Below, in pieces: positions 11,195 to 19,520 of a DNA stretch of 64,000 nucleotides; within the stretch, counting starts at the first letter, position 1, and each line of letters opens with the position of its first letter. The DNA lies in NCBI RefSeq assembly GCF_002917925.1, contig NZ_PPFE01000001.1:558001-622000 (forward strand), given 5' to 3'. Under the pieces are notes generated by a model that had not been told where the DNA came from, made no database searches, and worked only from the letters and a program-made list of their open reading frames with translations. Position numbers and translations under genes: made by a program. Source of the stretch: Roseovarius confluentis (GTDB taxonomy: Bacteria > Pseudomonadota > Alphaproteobacteria > Rhodobacterales > Rhodobacteraceae).

Positions 11195-11248
11195 ATCTCA
11201 TTCCGTGTTTTCGGCGTCTGGTCTGTCAGAACCCGTCACGTCAGCGCT

Positions 11249-12007
11249 TCACAATTTGACTGCATCGCGCAGATAAGGCAGCCGGTTGCGCGCCGTCACC
11301 ACACGCTCCGGGTCGACATTGGCGGCAATCACGGTCTCCTCGGCCCCGGCCACGGCTTCCTCCACGCCGTCCGGCGCAACGATCCGGCTGCCGCCGAGGT
11401 AGCGCGCGCCGCCCTCCTCGCCCGCGTGGTTGGCATAGGCCAGCCACAGCCCGTTCTCGAAGGCCCGCGTCGGCACCAGTTTCTCGGCCACCACGCCCCA
11501 TTGATCGACCAGCGCCGTCGGCACCAGCGCCAGTTCGGCGCCGTGCTGCGCCGCCTTGCGCAGGCTTTCGGGCAGTTCGACCTCGTAGCAGATGATGATC
11601 GCGATCCGCATTCCGCCGTGATCGACCAGCGTGAGGCTGTCCCCGTTGGCAAATGTCTCTTCCTCGAAACTGCCCGGCGACGGCAACCGCTTGCGGTGGT
11701 TGGCCAGCGCCGCGCCATCGGCACCGACCAGCCGCGCGGCGTTGTAGATGACACCATCCGCCACTTCCGGATAGCCATAACACACGGCCGTCTCGTGCCG
11801 CTTCGCCATCTCTGCCACATCCTGAAAGAACGGACCCGTCGCAGGTTCGGCCAGCGCGGCGTGATCGGCCCCCATGTAGCCCGACAGGAACAGCTCCGGA
11901 CAGACCATCAGGTCGACCTCGCGCTCCGCCAGCCGCAACTCCAGCGCGCGCAGCCGCGCACTTGTCGACAGACCGCCCGCATCGCATTGATAAATCCCAA
12001 GACGCAT
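11249..12007 (-). CDS. Carbon-nitrogen hydrolase (nitrilase superfamily)
   Basis: A 252-residue amidase or nitrilase-like hydrolase. The catalytic triad is visible: Glu38 in VCPELFLSG, Lys106 in NHRKRLP and Cys140 in IIICYEVELPE. Short length and single-domain layout fit the aliphatic amidase/predicted-amidase branches; the substrate is not readable. I chose the ATG at 12007, not the upstream one at 12043, because GGGGAGGGG sits directly before it and the family N-terminus starts with MRLGIYQ. It is a single gene with its own candidate promoter. Confidence 0.9.
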   Translation of the reverse strand: MRLGIYQCDAGGLSTSARLRALELRLAEREVDLMVCPELFLSGYMGADHAALAEPATGPFFQDVAEMAKRHETAVCYGYPEVADGVIYNAARLVGADGAALANHRKRLPSPGSFEEETFANGDSLTLVDHGGMRIAIIICYEVELPESLRKAAQHGAELALVPTALVDQWGVVAEKLVPTRAFENGLWLAYANHAGEEGGARYLGGSRIVAPDGVEEAVAGAEETVIAANVDPERVVTARNRLPYLRDAVKL

Positions 12008-12034
12008 GTGCCCCTCCCCGGTATCGTCCGGCAA

Positions 12035-12063
12035 AGCCAACACGCAGATCGGTTTCAGGTCAA
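12035..12063 (-). promoter_or_regulatory. Candidate sigma-70 promoter of the nitrilase gene
   Basis: On the minus strand TTGACC (12063-12058) is followed by a 17-base spacer and TTGGCT (12040-12035). The -35 is good, the -10 weak. The predicted start of transcription leaves a leader of about 20 bases containing the GGGGAGGGG ribosome site. Confidence 0.4.
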
Positions 12064-12080
12064 TCTTTTAGAAGAACGCC

Positions 12081-12665
12081 CTAGGCTTCCAGCTCGGCAT
12101 CCCAGTAAAGGAAGTCGATCCAGCTTTCGTGCAGGTGGTTGGGCGGGAACTTGCGACCGAGGTTGCGCAGCTGTTCCGCCGCCGGTGCGCGCGGCGGCTT
12201 GCGCAGGTTCAGCCCCGAGCGCCGCAGGCTTCTGGAGCCCTTGCGCAGGTTGCAGGGCGAACACGCCGCCACGACGTTTTCCCAGGACGTGATCCCGCCC
12301 TTGGCGCGCGGCACCACGTGGTCGAATGTCAGATCCCCCTTCGCTCCGCAGTACTGACACTGGAATTCGTCCCGCAGAAACAAATTAAAGCGCGTGAAGG
12401 CCACGCGCTTTTGAGGTTTGACATAATCTTTGAGAACGATGACCGAGGGTATCCTGATCTCGGTCGAGGGACTTCGCACCGTGTCTTCGTACTCGGCCAC
12501 GATATCCACCCGGTCAAGGAACACGGCCTTCACCGCGTCCTGCCAGGGCCACAGCGACAAGGGGTAATAGGACAGCGGGCGATAGTCGGCATTCAGAACC
12601 AGTGCCGGATGATGTTTCAGCGCCGAGGGCGCCCTTACGAATTCCGTCCTGAAGTCTGCGTCCAT
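12081..12665 (-). CDS. HNH endonuclease
   Basis: A 194-residue HNH nuclease of the type common as a stand-alone gene in alphaproteobacteria. The zinc and catalytic residues are present: C103 and C106 (CQYC), the DH pair at D115-H116 (TFDHVVPRAKGG), N130 and the second CxxC at C135/C138 (CSPC), followed by N139 and a basic K-G-S-R stretch. The N-terminal half (about 1-90) is a conserved domain of unknown role. No methylase or restriction partner is nearby, so it is not part of a recognisable restriction system. Confidence 0.88.
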   Translation of the reverse strand: MDADFRTEFVRAPSALKHHPALVLNADYRPLSYYPLSLWPWQDAVKAVFLDRVDIVAEYEDTVRSPSTEIRIPSVIVLKDYVKPQKRVAFTRFNLFLRDEFQCQYCGAKGDLTFDHVVPRAKGGITSWENVVAACSPCNLRKGSRSLRRSGLNLRKPPRAPAAEQLRNLGRKFPPNHLHESWIDFLYWDAELEA

Positions 12666-12738
12666 GGCCTAACTTACCCCCGCTCGTATCGCCTCATGCT
12701 GTGGTACGGGGCGTGACAGCCACCCCTTGATTGAGTTC

Positions 12739-12766
12739 ACTATATATCGTGTTACGCCTCTGGCAA
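12739..12766 (-). promoter_or_regulatory. Candidate promoter of the HNH endonuclease gene
   Basis: Minus strand: TTGCCA (12766-12761), 16-base spacer, TATAGT (12744-12739). The -10 matches the consensus at five of six positions, the best in the window apart from the bioY one. The leader would be about 65 bases. Confidence 0.5.
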
Positions 12767-12830
12767 GTGCTGGATTTGGCGGTACATCTTGCGATTTGGG
12801 TAGCGCGATTCCGTGACGGGGATGTGACAC

Positions 12831-12839
12831 TTATCCACA
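12831..12839 (+). promoter_or_regulatory. Consensus DnaA box
   Basis: TTATCCACA matches the DnaA-box consensus TTATNCACA at all nine positions. It is single and lies between two leftward genes, close to a long hairpin. A nine-base match can occur by chance in 64 kb, but it falls in non-coding DNA. Confidence 0.4.
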
Positions 12840-12860
12840 AGGGTACGATAAGCCAAGGAA

Positions 12861-12921
12861 CTGTGTAGGCCCTGCCAACAGCCCGAACGCATTCAGCCGG
12901 GTTGGCAGGGCATCAACACAG
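12861..12921. ncRNA. Long stem-loop, possible structured RNA
   Basis: GCCCTGCCAAC (12869-12879) pairs perfectly with GTTGGCAGGGC (12901-12911). An outer pair CTGTGT (12861-12866) and ACACAG (12916-12921) extends it after a small internal loop, and the 21-base apical loop can pair further (GAA with TTC). The fold works on either strand. There is no T run on either side, so it is not a plain terminator. It does not match 4.5S, 6S, tmRNA or RNase P RNA as I know them. Confidence 0.35.
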
Positions 12922-12971
12922 CCCCCGCGCGGCGCGTAGGGTATGTGCCGAGGATGTTTCGCCCCTGCCTG

Positions 12972-14606
12972 TTAGGCCGCGGCCTTGCGGCACAGACAAC
13001 TTGCGCGAATTGGAATATCCGCTCGTGCGACCGCTTGGTCCAGCAGCAGCTTCACATGCGACACTTCCACCATCTCACCTCGGCGGTGCAGGCATTCGTG
13101 AAGCCCGTGCAACGCCCAGACATTGCGCGGGTGCTGGCTCGGACGCGGCAATTGTCCATCAAGCCCCAGATCGGCCCGATAAATCGCCTCGGCCTCCTCG
13201 AGTTTGCCCGCTTCCATCAGAAGCGCGCCCAGCGCGTGCCGCGTCGGCTGTGGCCACGACCACGGCTCTTCATATTCCAGTCCATCATCCAGCGCGACCG
13301 CACGGCGCAGGTGCTCCAGCCCCTCTTCCCGCCGACCGGATTTGAATGCAACCTCGCCCTGCATCATCGCCTCGCCCACGGCCAGCACATCGCGCGCGGT
13401 GTTGTTGAAAAGCATCCGCGTGTCCGGCACCAGCGCATAGGCCGCCGTGAAGTCCGCCATCGTTTGCTCGGCCTCCGCATGTCGACCCAGATTGGCCAGG
13501 GCCACTGCCTTGGCGTAGTAAATCAGCGCGTTCGTGGTCACGTATAGCTCTGTATCCTCGGGCTGCTCCAGCTCCAGGATCTCTTCCCACATTCCGAAAC
13601 GGATATAGACATGCGGGGCGGCGGCCACGAAGGTCTCGAAAATATCAGGGTATGACCTGACCACCTCGTCCGGCACCTCGCCACGCAGGCGCGCCGCCGC
13701 ACTCACCGCTGCCGCCTTCTGGCCCAGGAACATCGCGCCGTAGGCGGCAAAATGCAGGTTGTGGATGCGGTACAGCGCGTAGAAATTCGCCGCCCCCGCA
13801 TAGTCCTTGAACCGCTCGTCCACCTCTGCCGCGGCAAGGTTGCGCGTCAGCACGTTCTGGTAGTCGCCGCATAGCACGTCGATATGGGTGCCCATATGCA
13901 CGAGGTGCCCCGCATCGGGCACGAGATCGGTCAGCCGGTCCCCATGGCGCAGCGCCTTTTCGGGATGCGGCGACATCTCCATCAGGTGAATGTACATGTG
14001 CAATAGGCCCGGATGGTCCCACGCGCCGGGCGTCTCGGCAAAGGCGCGCTCCAGCACCGCCATCGCCTCGACGGTCGAGCCCTCGGGGTTGGGCACGCCG
14101 CTCTGGAAATCCCAAAGCTGCCAGGGCGTGCGGTTCATCAGCGCTTCCGCGAAGAAGCACGCCACATCGAGGTCGTCTTTGTGCGCATCGTAGACCGGGC
14201 GCATCGCCTCGGCGAACCCGTCGTTGAACGGCTGGTAATCCTCAATCTCAGGGTCGGTCGGATAGCGCGACGCCAGCGCCTCTAGCAGCGCACGTTCCAG
14301 CGGCCTTGCATCCCTTAGCGCCAACCCCGCCTTCAGCGCGGCGTGGGCGCGCTCCAGCGCGGGCGCCTTTTCCTCGGGCGTGAAGACCTCCCAAGCCTTA
14401 TTGTAGTTGGGCCCGATGCAATAGGCGATGCCCCAATGCGCCAGCGCGCACTCCGGGTCCGCCTCGATCGCCTTCTCAAAGCAGACAATGGCTTCCTCGT
14501 GGTTATAGGCAAACAACCAGACAAGGCCACGATCAAACCAGGTCTGGGCAACGGGAACCGATGTCACGGGGCGCGAATAGGCGCCTAAATCAAAATAATC
14601 CGACAT
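12972..14606 (-). CDS. Tetratricopeptide-repeat protein, 544 aa
   Basis: A soluble helical-repeat protein. An early clear TPR is AYNHEEAIVCFEKAIEADPE followed by CALAHWGIAYCIGPN, and further repeats recur through the C-terminal half (LGRHAEAEQTM, GRREEGLEHLRRAV, GKLEEAEAIYRADL). No enzymatic motif or signal peptide is visible. I use the ATG at 14606, which has GGGAGAC just upstream, in place of the longer frame to 14738. The partner it binds cannot be inferred. A candidate extended -10 element lies at 14634-14639. Confidence 0.8.
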   Translation of the reverse strand: MSDYFDLGAYSRPVTSVPVAQTWFDRGLVWLFAYNHEEAIVCFEKAIEADPECALAHWGIAYCIGPNYNKAWEVFTPEEKAPALERAHAALKAGLALRDARPLERALLEALASRYPTDPEIEDYQPFNDGFAEAMRPVYDAHKDDLDVACFFAEALMNRTPWQLWDFQSGVPNPEGSTVEAMAVLERAFAETPGAWDHPGLLHMYIHLMEMSPHPEKALRHGDRLTDLVPDAGHLVHMGTHIDVLCGDYQNVLTRNLAAAEVDERFKDYAGAANFYALYRIHNLHFAAYGAMFLGQKAAAVSAAARLRGEVPDEVVRSYPDIFETFVAAAPHVYIRFGMWEEILELEQPEDTELYVTTNALIYYAKAVALANLGRHAEAEQTMADFTAAYALVPDTRMLFNNTARDVLAVGEAMMQGEVAFKSGRREEGLEHLRRAVALDDGLEYEEPWSWPQPTRHALGALLMEAGKLEEAEAIYRADLGLDGQLPRPSQHPRNVWALHGLHECLHRRGEMVEVSHVKLLLDQAVARADIPIRASCLCRKAAA

Positions 14607-14633
14607 GATGAGTCTCCCAATTGAAGACCCGAG

Positions 14634-14639
14634 ATTATC
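14634..14639 (-). promoter_or_regulatory. Possible extended -10 element for the TPR gene
   Basis: Minus strand reads TGTGATAAT, an extended -10 (TGn plus GATAAT, five of six). There is no good -35. The predicted leader is about 20 bases and includes the ribosome site. Confidence 0.3.
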
Positions 14640-14747
14640 ACAACTTCGGAACATCTCCGTGTCGCACATCTCTTGCGTGAGCAGTTGCGGTCGAACGCAC
14701 GAAACGCCTGTTCTCGAACGGCGGCGTCTTACCAACATGGCACGCCG

Positions 14748-14781
14748 AAAAAAGCCCGACCAGCCAATGGCAGGTCGGGCT
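14748..14781 (-). terminator. Rho-independent terminator of the cox-like operon
   Basis: Read leftward, AGCCCGACC and GGTCGGGCT (14781-14773 and 14761-14753) form a perfect 9-bp stem whose loop can pair again (GCC/GGC), followed by six T. It sits 30 bases after the coxM stop and closes the coxS-coxL-coxM transcript. Confidence 0.9.
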
Positions 14782-14812
14782 GCTATGGCATTGCGCCAGA
14801 TCTAAAAGGCGC

Positions 14813-15601
14813 TCAGGCCGCCTCGACCGCCCGGCGGGTCATCACCGCGACCAGATGCGCGCGATAGGCACCCGAGCCGTGCAGGTCCGAAATCATCCCG
14901 TCCGCCGGCACCGACAGCCCGTCCAGCGCGGAGGCCGAGAAGTTGCCGTTCAGCGCCTCCTCTGCCTCTGTCCAGCGGAACACGCCTTCTTCCGACGCGC
15001 CGGTGACGGCCACGCGCACGCCATCGGCGAACTTCGCCACGAAGACACCCACCAGCGCAAAGCGCGACGCGGGTTGTTCGAACTTCTGATAGTTGGCTTT
15101 CTCCGGCACCGGGAACTTGACCTCGGTGATGATCTCGCCCTCGTTCAGCGCGGTCGCGAACATGCCGTCGAAGAAATCATCGGCCGCGATCTCGCGCTCG
15201 TTGGTCACCACCGTCGCGCCCGAGGCCAGCACCGCCGCCGGATAGCACGCCGACGGGTCGTTGTTGGCGAGGCTCCCGCCGATCGTGCCGCGATTGCGCA
15301 CCGCCGGGTCGCCGATATTCTCGGCCATCCAGACCAACGCCGGATACGCGCCCGATCCCGCCGCAACCTCGCCGTGGGTCGTGCCCCCGCCGATGCAGAT
15401 GCGGCCGTCATCATCGGTGCAGACACCCTTGATCTCGTCGATCCCGCTCAGGCAGACCAGCACCTCGGGCGCGGCCAGCCGTTGCTTCAGCGTGGGAATC
15501 AGGGTCTGCCCGCCCCCCAGCGCCTGGTTCTCGTCGCTCTGCTTCAGCAGGGCGACCGCATCTGCCACGGTGCTCGGGCGTTCGATTTCGAATGCGTACA
15601 T
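14813..15601 (-). CDS. coxM: Molybdenum hydroxylase FAD-binding subunit (CoxM-like)
   Basis: Medium subunit of a xanthine dehydrogenase/CO dehydrogenase family enzyme; it takes electrons from the iron-sulfur subunit to FAD. The 262-residue length and the flavin motifs GGGQTLIPTLKQRLA (about 31-45) and NRGTIGGSLANNDP are diagnostic. It is third in the order coxS, coxL, coxM, 11 bases after coxL, and is followed by a strong terminator. The cluster gives the catalytic class; the natural substrate is not known. Confidence 0.92.
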   Translation of the reverse strand: MYAFEIERPSTVADAVALLKQSDENQALGGGQTLIPTLKQRLAAPEVLVCLSGIDEIKGVCTDDDGRICIGGGTTHGEVAAGSGAYPALVWMAENIGDPAVRNRGTIGGSLANNDPSACYPAAVLASGATVVTNEREIAADDFFDGMFATALNEGEIITEVKFPVPEKANYQKFEQPASRFALVGVFVAKFADGVRVAVTGASEEGVFRWTEAEEALNGNFSASALDGLSVPADGMISDLHGSGAYRAHLVAVMTRRAVEAA

Positions 15602-15612
15602 TGTCTCTCTCC

Positions 15613-17976
15613 TTACCCTTGCATCGCCTGCCAGACGCGCGAGGGCGTCAGCGGCATGTCGATATGCGTCACGTCATGACCCGCGCGTTGCAGCGCATCC
15701 ACCACGGCATTGACCACCGAAGGCGGGCTGCCGATCGCCCCGGCCTCGCCACAGCCCTTCACACCCAGCGGGTTGTGCGTGCAGGGCGTCTGGCAGGAAT
15801 GGTCGACATCGTAGAACGGCACGTCATCGGCGCGCGGCATTGCGTAATCCATGTAGGACGCGCTCAGCAGCTGGCCGTCGGCATCGTAGGAGGTCTGCTC
15901 CAGCAACGCCTGCCCGATCCCCTGCGCCAGCCCGCCATGCACTTGCCCCGAAACGATCATCGGGTTGATAACATTGCCGAAATCGTCGGCGGCGGCAAAG
16001 CTCTCGATGGTGACCTTGCCGGTCTCGGGGTCGACCTCCACCTCGCAGGCATAGGCGCCCGACGGATAGGTAAAGTTCGCCGGGTCGTAGAACGCGGTCT
16101 CCTCCAGGCCCGGCTCGATCTCTTCCAGCGGGTAATTGTGCGGCACGTAAGCCGCCAGCGTCACGTCACCCCAGGCCACGGATTTGTCCGTGCCCGCGAC
16201 GCTGAACTGGCCGTCCTTCAGCTCGATATCGGCCTCCGAGGCCTCCATCAGGTGCGCCGCGATCTTGCGGGCCTTGGCGATGATCTTTTCCGTCGCCTTG
16301 ACCATGGCACTGCCGCCCACGGCGATGGACCGCGAGCCGTAGGTGCCCATGCCCATCGGCGTATTCGCGGTGTCGCCATGTTCGATCTCGATCATCGACT
16401 CGTCGATCCCGATCATGTCCGCGACAACTTGGGCGAACGAGGTTTCATGCCCCTGCCCATGGCTGTGGCTGCCGGTCATGACGGTGATCCCGCCGGTGGC
16501 GTTCACCCGCACGGTGGCCGATTCATAGAGACCCGCACGCGCGCCCAACTGCCCCACCAGGTTCGACGGCGCGATGCCGCAGGCCTCGATATAGCAGTTC
16601 ACGCCAAGCCCGCGCAGCTTGCCCTTGGCCTTGCTGTCCGCCAGCCGCTTGTCAAAGCCGGACATGTCGATCATTTCCAGCAGCTTGTCCATGCAGGCGT
16701 TGTAATCGCCAGTGTCATATTCCACGGCCACAGGCGTCGCATAGGGGAACTCGGTGACAAAGTTCTGCCGCCGCAACTCGATCGGGTCCACGCCCAGCTC
16801 CCGCGCCGCCTTGTCGATGACACGCTCCAGCTGATAGGTCGCCTCGGGCCGTCCGGCCCCGCGATAGGCATCGACAGGCACGGTGTTGGTAAAGACCGCC
16901 TTCACGTTCACATAGATATTGGGCGTCTTGTAGTTGCCCGCCATCAGCGTGCCGTGCAGCCAAGTCGGGATCGACGGCGCGAAGGTCGACAAATACGCCC
17001 CCATGTTGGCATAGGTTTCCGTGCGCACGGCTGTAAAGTTGTTGTCGGCGTCCAGTGCCAGTTCGATCTTGGTCACGTGGTCCCGGCCATGGGCGTCACT
17101 GATGAACGCCTCGGATCGCGAGCAGGTCCACTTCACCGGCCGGTTCAGCTTCTTCGCGGCGAAGGTGCAGAAGGCTTCCTCGGCATAGTGATAAATCTTC
17201 GAGCCGAAGCCGCCGCCCACATCGGGCGCCACGACCCGCAGCTTGTGCTCGGGAATGCCCAGCACGAAGGCGCCCATCAGCAGGCGGATCACGTGCGGGT
17301 TCTGCGACGTGGTGTAAAGCGTGCTGTCATCGGTGCCACGGCTGTAATCGCCCACCGCCACGCGCGGCTCCATCGCGTTCGGGACCAGCCGGTTGTTCAC
17401 CAGCTCCAGCGTCGTGACATGCGCGGCGTTCTTGATCGCCTCGTCCACCGCGCCCTTGTTCTCCTCGACGAAGCCCCAGTCGTAGCACAGGTTGCTCGTC
17501 AGATCGTCATGCACCTTGGTGGCGCCATCCTTCAGCGCATCCTTCATGTCCATGACGGTCGGCAAATCACTGATGTCCACCTCGATCGCCTCGGCCGCGT
17601 CCCGCGCCTGTTCGCGCGTCTCGGCCACCACGGCGGCAATGGGGTCGCCCACATGGCGCACCTTGCCTTGTGCCAGCACCGGATGCGGCGGCTCCTGCAT
17701 GGGCTCGCCATGCCGGTCCGTCACCTGCCAGCCGCAGGGAATGCCCCCCACCTCGGCGAAATCCGCGCCGGTGAAGACCTTGAGCACCCCGGGCATGCCC
17801 TCGGCGGCGCTGGTGTCCACGTTGTCCAGCGTGCCATGCGCCACGTCCGAGCGCAGGAAATGCACATAGGCCTGTCCGCGCAGGTTGATGTCGTCGGTAT
17901 AATTTCCGGCCCCCGTCAGGAACCGTACGTCCTCGCGCCGCTTGGAACTGGCGCCGATGCCACCATCTTTGGGCAT
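15613..17976 (-). CDS. coxL: Molybdopterin-binding subunit, form II CoxL-like
   Basis: Large catalytic subunit of 787 residues. The active-site loop reads AYRGAGR (about residues 369-375), the signature of form II enzymes; form I, proven CO dehydrogenases have AYxCSFR. The cofactor-contact block GGGFGSK and the C-terminal [15 protein letters not shown] with the catalytic Glu are intact. AGGGAGGA precedes the ATG. Form II members have been linked to CO oxidation in only some bacteria and may act on other aldehydes or N-heterocycles. Between this gene and coxS lies a CGTAGGGTG-type hairpin. Confidence 0.93.
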   Translation of the reverse strand: MPKDGGIGASSKRREDVRFLTGAGNYTDDINLRGQAYVHFLRSDVAHGTLDNVDTSAAEGMPGVLKVFTGADFAEVGGIPCGWQVTDRHGEPMQEPPHPVLAQGKVRHVGDPIAAVVAETREQARDAAEAIEVDISDLPTVMDMKDALKDGATKVHDDLTSNLCYDWGFVEENKGAVDEAIKNAAHVTTLELVNNRLVPNAMEPRVAVGDYSRGTDDSTLYTTSQNPHVIRLLMGAFVLGIPEHKLRVVAPDVGGGFGSKIYHYAEEAFCTFAAKKLNRPVKWTCSRSEAFISDAHGRDHVTKIELALDADNNFTAVRTETYANMGAYLSTFAPSIPTWLHGTLMAGNYKTPNIYVNVKAVFTNTVPVDAYRGAGRPEATYQLERVIDKAARELGVDPIELRRQNFVTEFPYATPVAVEYDTGDYNACMDKLLEMIDMSGFDKRLADSKAKGKLRGLGVNCYIEACGIAPSNLVGQLGARAGLYESATVRVNATGGITVMTGSHSHGQGHETSFAQVVADMIGIDESMIEIEHGDTANTPMGMGTYGSRSIAVGGSAMVKATEKIIAKARKIAAHLMEASEADIELKDGQFSVAGTDKSVAWGDVTLAAYVPHNYPLEEIEPGLEETAFYDPANFTYPSGAYACEVEVDPETGKVTIESFAAADDFGNVINPMIVSGQVHGGLAQGIGQALLEQTSYDADGQLLSASYMDYAMPRADDVPFYDVDHSCQTPCTHNPLGVKGCGEAGAIGSPPSVVNAVVDALQRAGHDVTHIDMPLTPSRVWQAMQG

Positions 17977-17997
17977 GTGTTAGTCCTCCCTGAAAAC

Positions 17998-18022
17998 GGT
18001 GCGTGCACGCACGCACCCTACG
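17998..18022 (-). repeat. CGTAGGGTG-headed hairpin between coxS and coxL
   Basis: Read on the minus strand, CGTAG is followed by an 8-bp perfect stem (GGTGCGTG with CACGCACC) and a 4-base loop. It lies between coxS and coxL and belongs to the family also seen at 45416, 58172 and 58218. It could trim or stabilise the transcript between the two cistrons. Confidence 0.6.
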
Positions 18023-18024
18023 CC

Positions 18025-18510
18025 TTACTCGGCCGCGATATTGCTGACGTCTTGTCCCGACGCCGCCAGGATCGCCTTGACGATGTTGTGATACCCGGTG
18101 CAGCGGCAGATATTGCCCTTGAGGTACTCGCGCACCTCCGCCTCGGTCGGGCTCGGGTTGTCCTTCAGCATCGCCTCCGCCGACATCACCATGCCCGGCG
18201 TGCAGAATCCGCATTGCAGCCCGTGGAATTCCTGGAACGCCTTCTGGACCGGGGTCATGGTGCCGTCCTCCGCGGCCATCCCCTCGATCGTGGTCACTTC
18301 CGTCCCCTCGGCCTCGGCCGCGAACATCGAGCAGGCCTTCACGGCCTTGCCGTCCACATGCACCACGCAGGCGCCGCACTGGCTTGTGTCACAGCCCACA
18401 TGCGTGCCGGTCAGGCCCAGCGTATCACGGATAAAATCGACAAGTAGCGTGCGTCCTTCCACCTCGCCGGACGCAGGCTTGCCGTTCACGGTCATCTTGA
18501 CCTGTGCCAT
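18025..18510 (-). CDS. coxS: 2Fe-2S subunit (CoxS-like)
   Basis: Small subunit, 161 residues, carrying two [2Fe-2S] clusters between the molybdenum site and FAD. The plant-type cluster ligands are C40, C45, C48 and C60 ([11 protein letters not shown]...C), and the second cluster ligands are C100, C103, C135 and C137 (CGFC...CRC). All eight are present. It is the first gene of the operon, with GGGAGGAG before the ATG, and is divergent from the arsR gene, so regulation across the shared 186-bp gap is possible. Confidence 0.95.
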   Translation of the reverse strand: MAQVKMTVNGKPASGEVEGRTLLVDFIRDTLGLTGTHVGCDTSQCGACVVHVDGKAVKACSMFAAEAEGTEVTTIEGMAAEDGTMTPVQKAFQEFHGLQCGFCTPGMVMSAEAMLKDNPSPTEAEVREYLKGNICRCTGYHNIVKAILAASGQDVSNIAAE

Positions 18511-18664
18511 CGGCTCCTCCCATTGGCTTTTCTAATTGGCTGGGTCCGAGTTAAACACGCCGCCCCAGACTTGAGAAGGCACTTTCTGTCGCGCCACCCC
18601 CCTGCCTTCGTCTTACTTGCGCGCTCGCGGATCGGCTCGGGCGGCAGAAGACGCCGCCCTATCG

Positions 18665-18682
18665 TTCACCCAAATGGTTGAC
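18665..18682. promoter_or_regulatory. Palindromic operator O1 upstream of arsR
   Basis: TTCACCCAAATGGTTGAC is an imperfect 18-base palindrome (TTCAnCCA-TGGnTGA core) and matches O2 38 bases downstream. It ends directly before TAATAT (18683-18688), a possible -10, so it would fill the promoter spacer. Likely bound by the adjacent ArsR protein. Confidence 0.6.
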
Positions 18683-18696
18683 TAATATCCCGCACG

Positions 18697-19053
18697 ATGT
18701 TATTCACCCATATGGATGAACAAGACTCACAGCAACGACTGACCGACATCCTCAAGGCCGCAGGCGACCCCACCCGCCGCGCCATCCTGACGCTTCTGGC
18801 GCAGCATGGACCGCTTCGGGTGACCGACATCGCCGCACGGTTCGACATAAGCCTCAATTCCGTCTCCAAGCACATCAAGGTGCTCGAAGGCGCGGGGCTG
18901 GTCACGCGCCGCACCGAATGGCGCGAGCACATGATCGAATTGCGGGTCGAGGAACTTGCCCATGTCGACCGCTGGTTCCGTGACTTGCGTTCGATCTGGG
19001 CCCTCCGGCTGGAGGCGCTCGACCATCTGCTCACACAGGAGACCGACCCATGA
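18697..19053 (+). CDS. ArsR-family transcriptional regulator
   Basis: A 118-residue winged-helix repressor. The recognition region reads VTDIAARFDISLNSVSKHIKVLEGAGLV. No CxC metal site is present, so it is probably a non-metal member of the type that pairs with SRPBCC proteins. The start could be 18697 or 18712; a possible -10 at 18683-18688 would start transcription within a few bases of either, without a Shine-Dalgarno site. The stop overlaps the downstream gene by 4 bases (ATGA). Two palindromes around its start suggest self-repression. Confidence 0.9.
   Translation: MLFTHMDEQDSQQRLTDILKAAGDPTRRAILTLLAQHGPLRVTDIAARFDISLNSVSKHIKVLEGAGLVTRRTEWREHMIELRVEELAHVDRWFRDLRSIWALRLEALDHLLTQETDP
18703..18720. 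promoter_or_regulatory. Palindromic operator O2 across the arsR start
   Basis: TTCACCCATATGGATGAA is a palindrome with one mismatched pair (TTCAnCCATATGGnTGAA). It contains the ATG at 18712 and repeats O1. A protein bound here would block early transcription and possibly translation. Confidence 0.65.
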
Positions 19054-19481
19054 CTGCCACCGAAAATGACCTCACCCTCACCGTCGAACGCGTGATCGAC
19101 GCCACGCCCGAGCGCCTTTTCGATGCCTGGCTCGACCCCGACACCATGAAACGCTTCATCTGCCCCGGCGAGACCGTGGTGCCCCGCGCGTCCTCGGACG
19201 CGGTCGAGGGCGGACGGTTCGAGATCATCATGCGCAACGGCGACAAGGACCTGCCCCACACCGGCACCTACAAGGAAATTGACCGGCCCAACCGGCTGTT
19301 CTTCACCTGGGAAAGCCACGCGTCACGCGATGACAGCGAGGTCACCATCACCTTCACCCCCGGTCCGGGCGGCACGCGCGTGCAACTGACCCAGGTCCGC
19401 TTCGTCAGCGAAGAGCAGCGCGAAGGCCATCGCTGGGGCTGGACCGGCATCCTCGAAAAGCTGTCGCAACTGGACGGCTGA
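19050..19481 (+). CDS. SRPBCC (AHSA1-type) domain protein
   Basis: A 143-residue START-like fold protein: the N-terminal ERVIDATPERLFDAWLDPDTMKRF and C-terminal EEQREGHRWGWTGILEKLSQ segments are the AHSA1 pattern. It should bind a small hydrophobic ligand. ArsR-AHSA1 pairs with a 4-base overlap are widespread and are thought to form a regulator-ligand-binding unit. It lies inside the cox-like region, but the sequence is not CoxG-like, so a direct part in the molybdenum enzyme is only a guess. Confidence 0.9.
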   Translation: MTATENDLTLTVERVIDATPERLFDAWLDPDTMKRFICPGETVVPRASSDAVEGGRFEIIMRNGDKDLPHTGTYKEIDRPNRLFFTWESHASRDDSEVTITFTPGPGGTRVQLTQVRFVSEEQREGHRWGWTGILEKLSQLDG

Positions 19482-19520
19482 ACCCGGGCGCCGGGCGGGC
19501 CCTGCCCCTGCCCGGCGTCC

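Larger units (their letters stand above)
12666..12971. other. Non-coding stretch: promoter, DnaA box and long hairpin
   Basis: Both flanking genes point left. The stretch holds a leftward promoter for the HNH gene (12739-12766), a full-consensus DnaA box (12831-12839) and a 61-base stem-loop (12861-12921). A degenerate CGTAGGGT sequence lies near 12930. I see no open reading frame with a ribosome site. Confidence 0.6.

Noticed and set aside
12081..12665. HNH gene as part of a restriction or homing system
   Set aside because: No methyltransferase, specificity subunit, intron or intein boundary is nearby.
15592..18447. A 951-codon + strand frame opposite coxL
   Set aside because: Composition rich in Arg, His and Gly with no family pattern; coxL and coxS on the minus strand have intact catalytic motifs.
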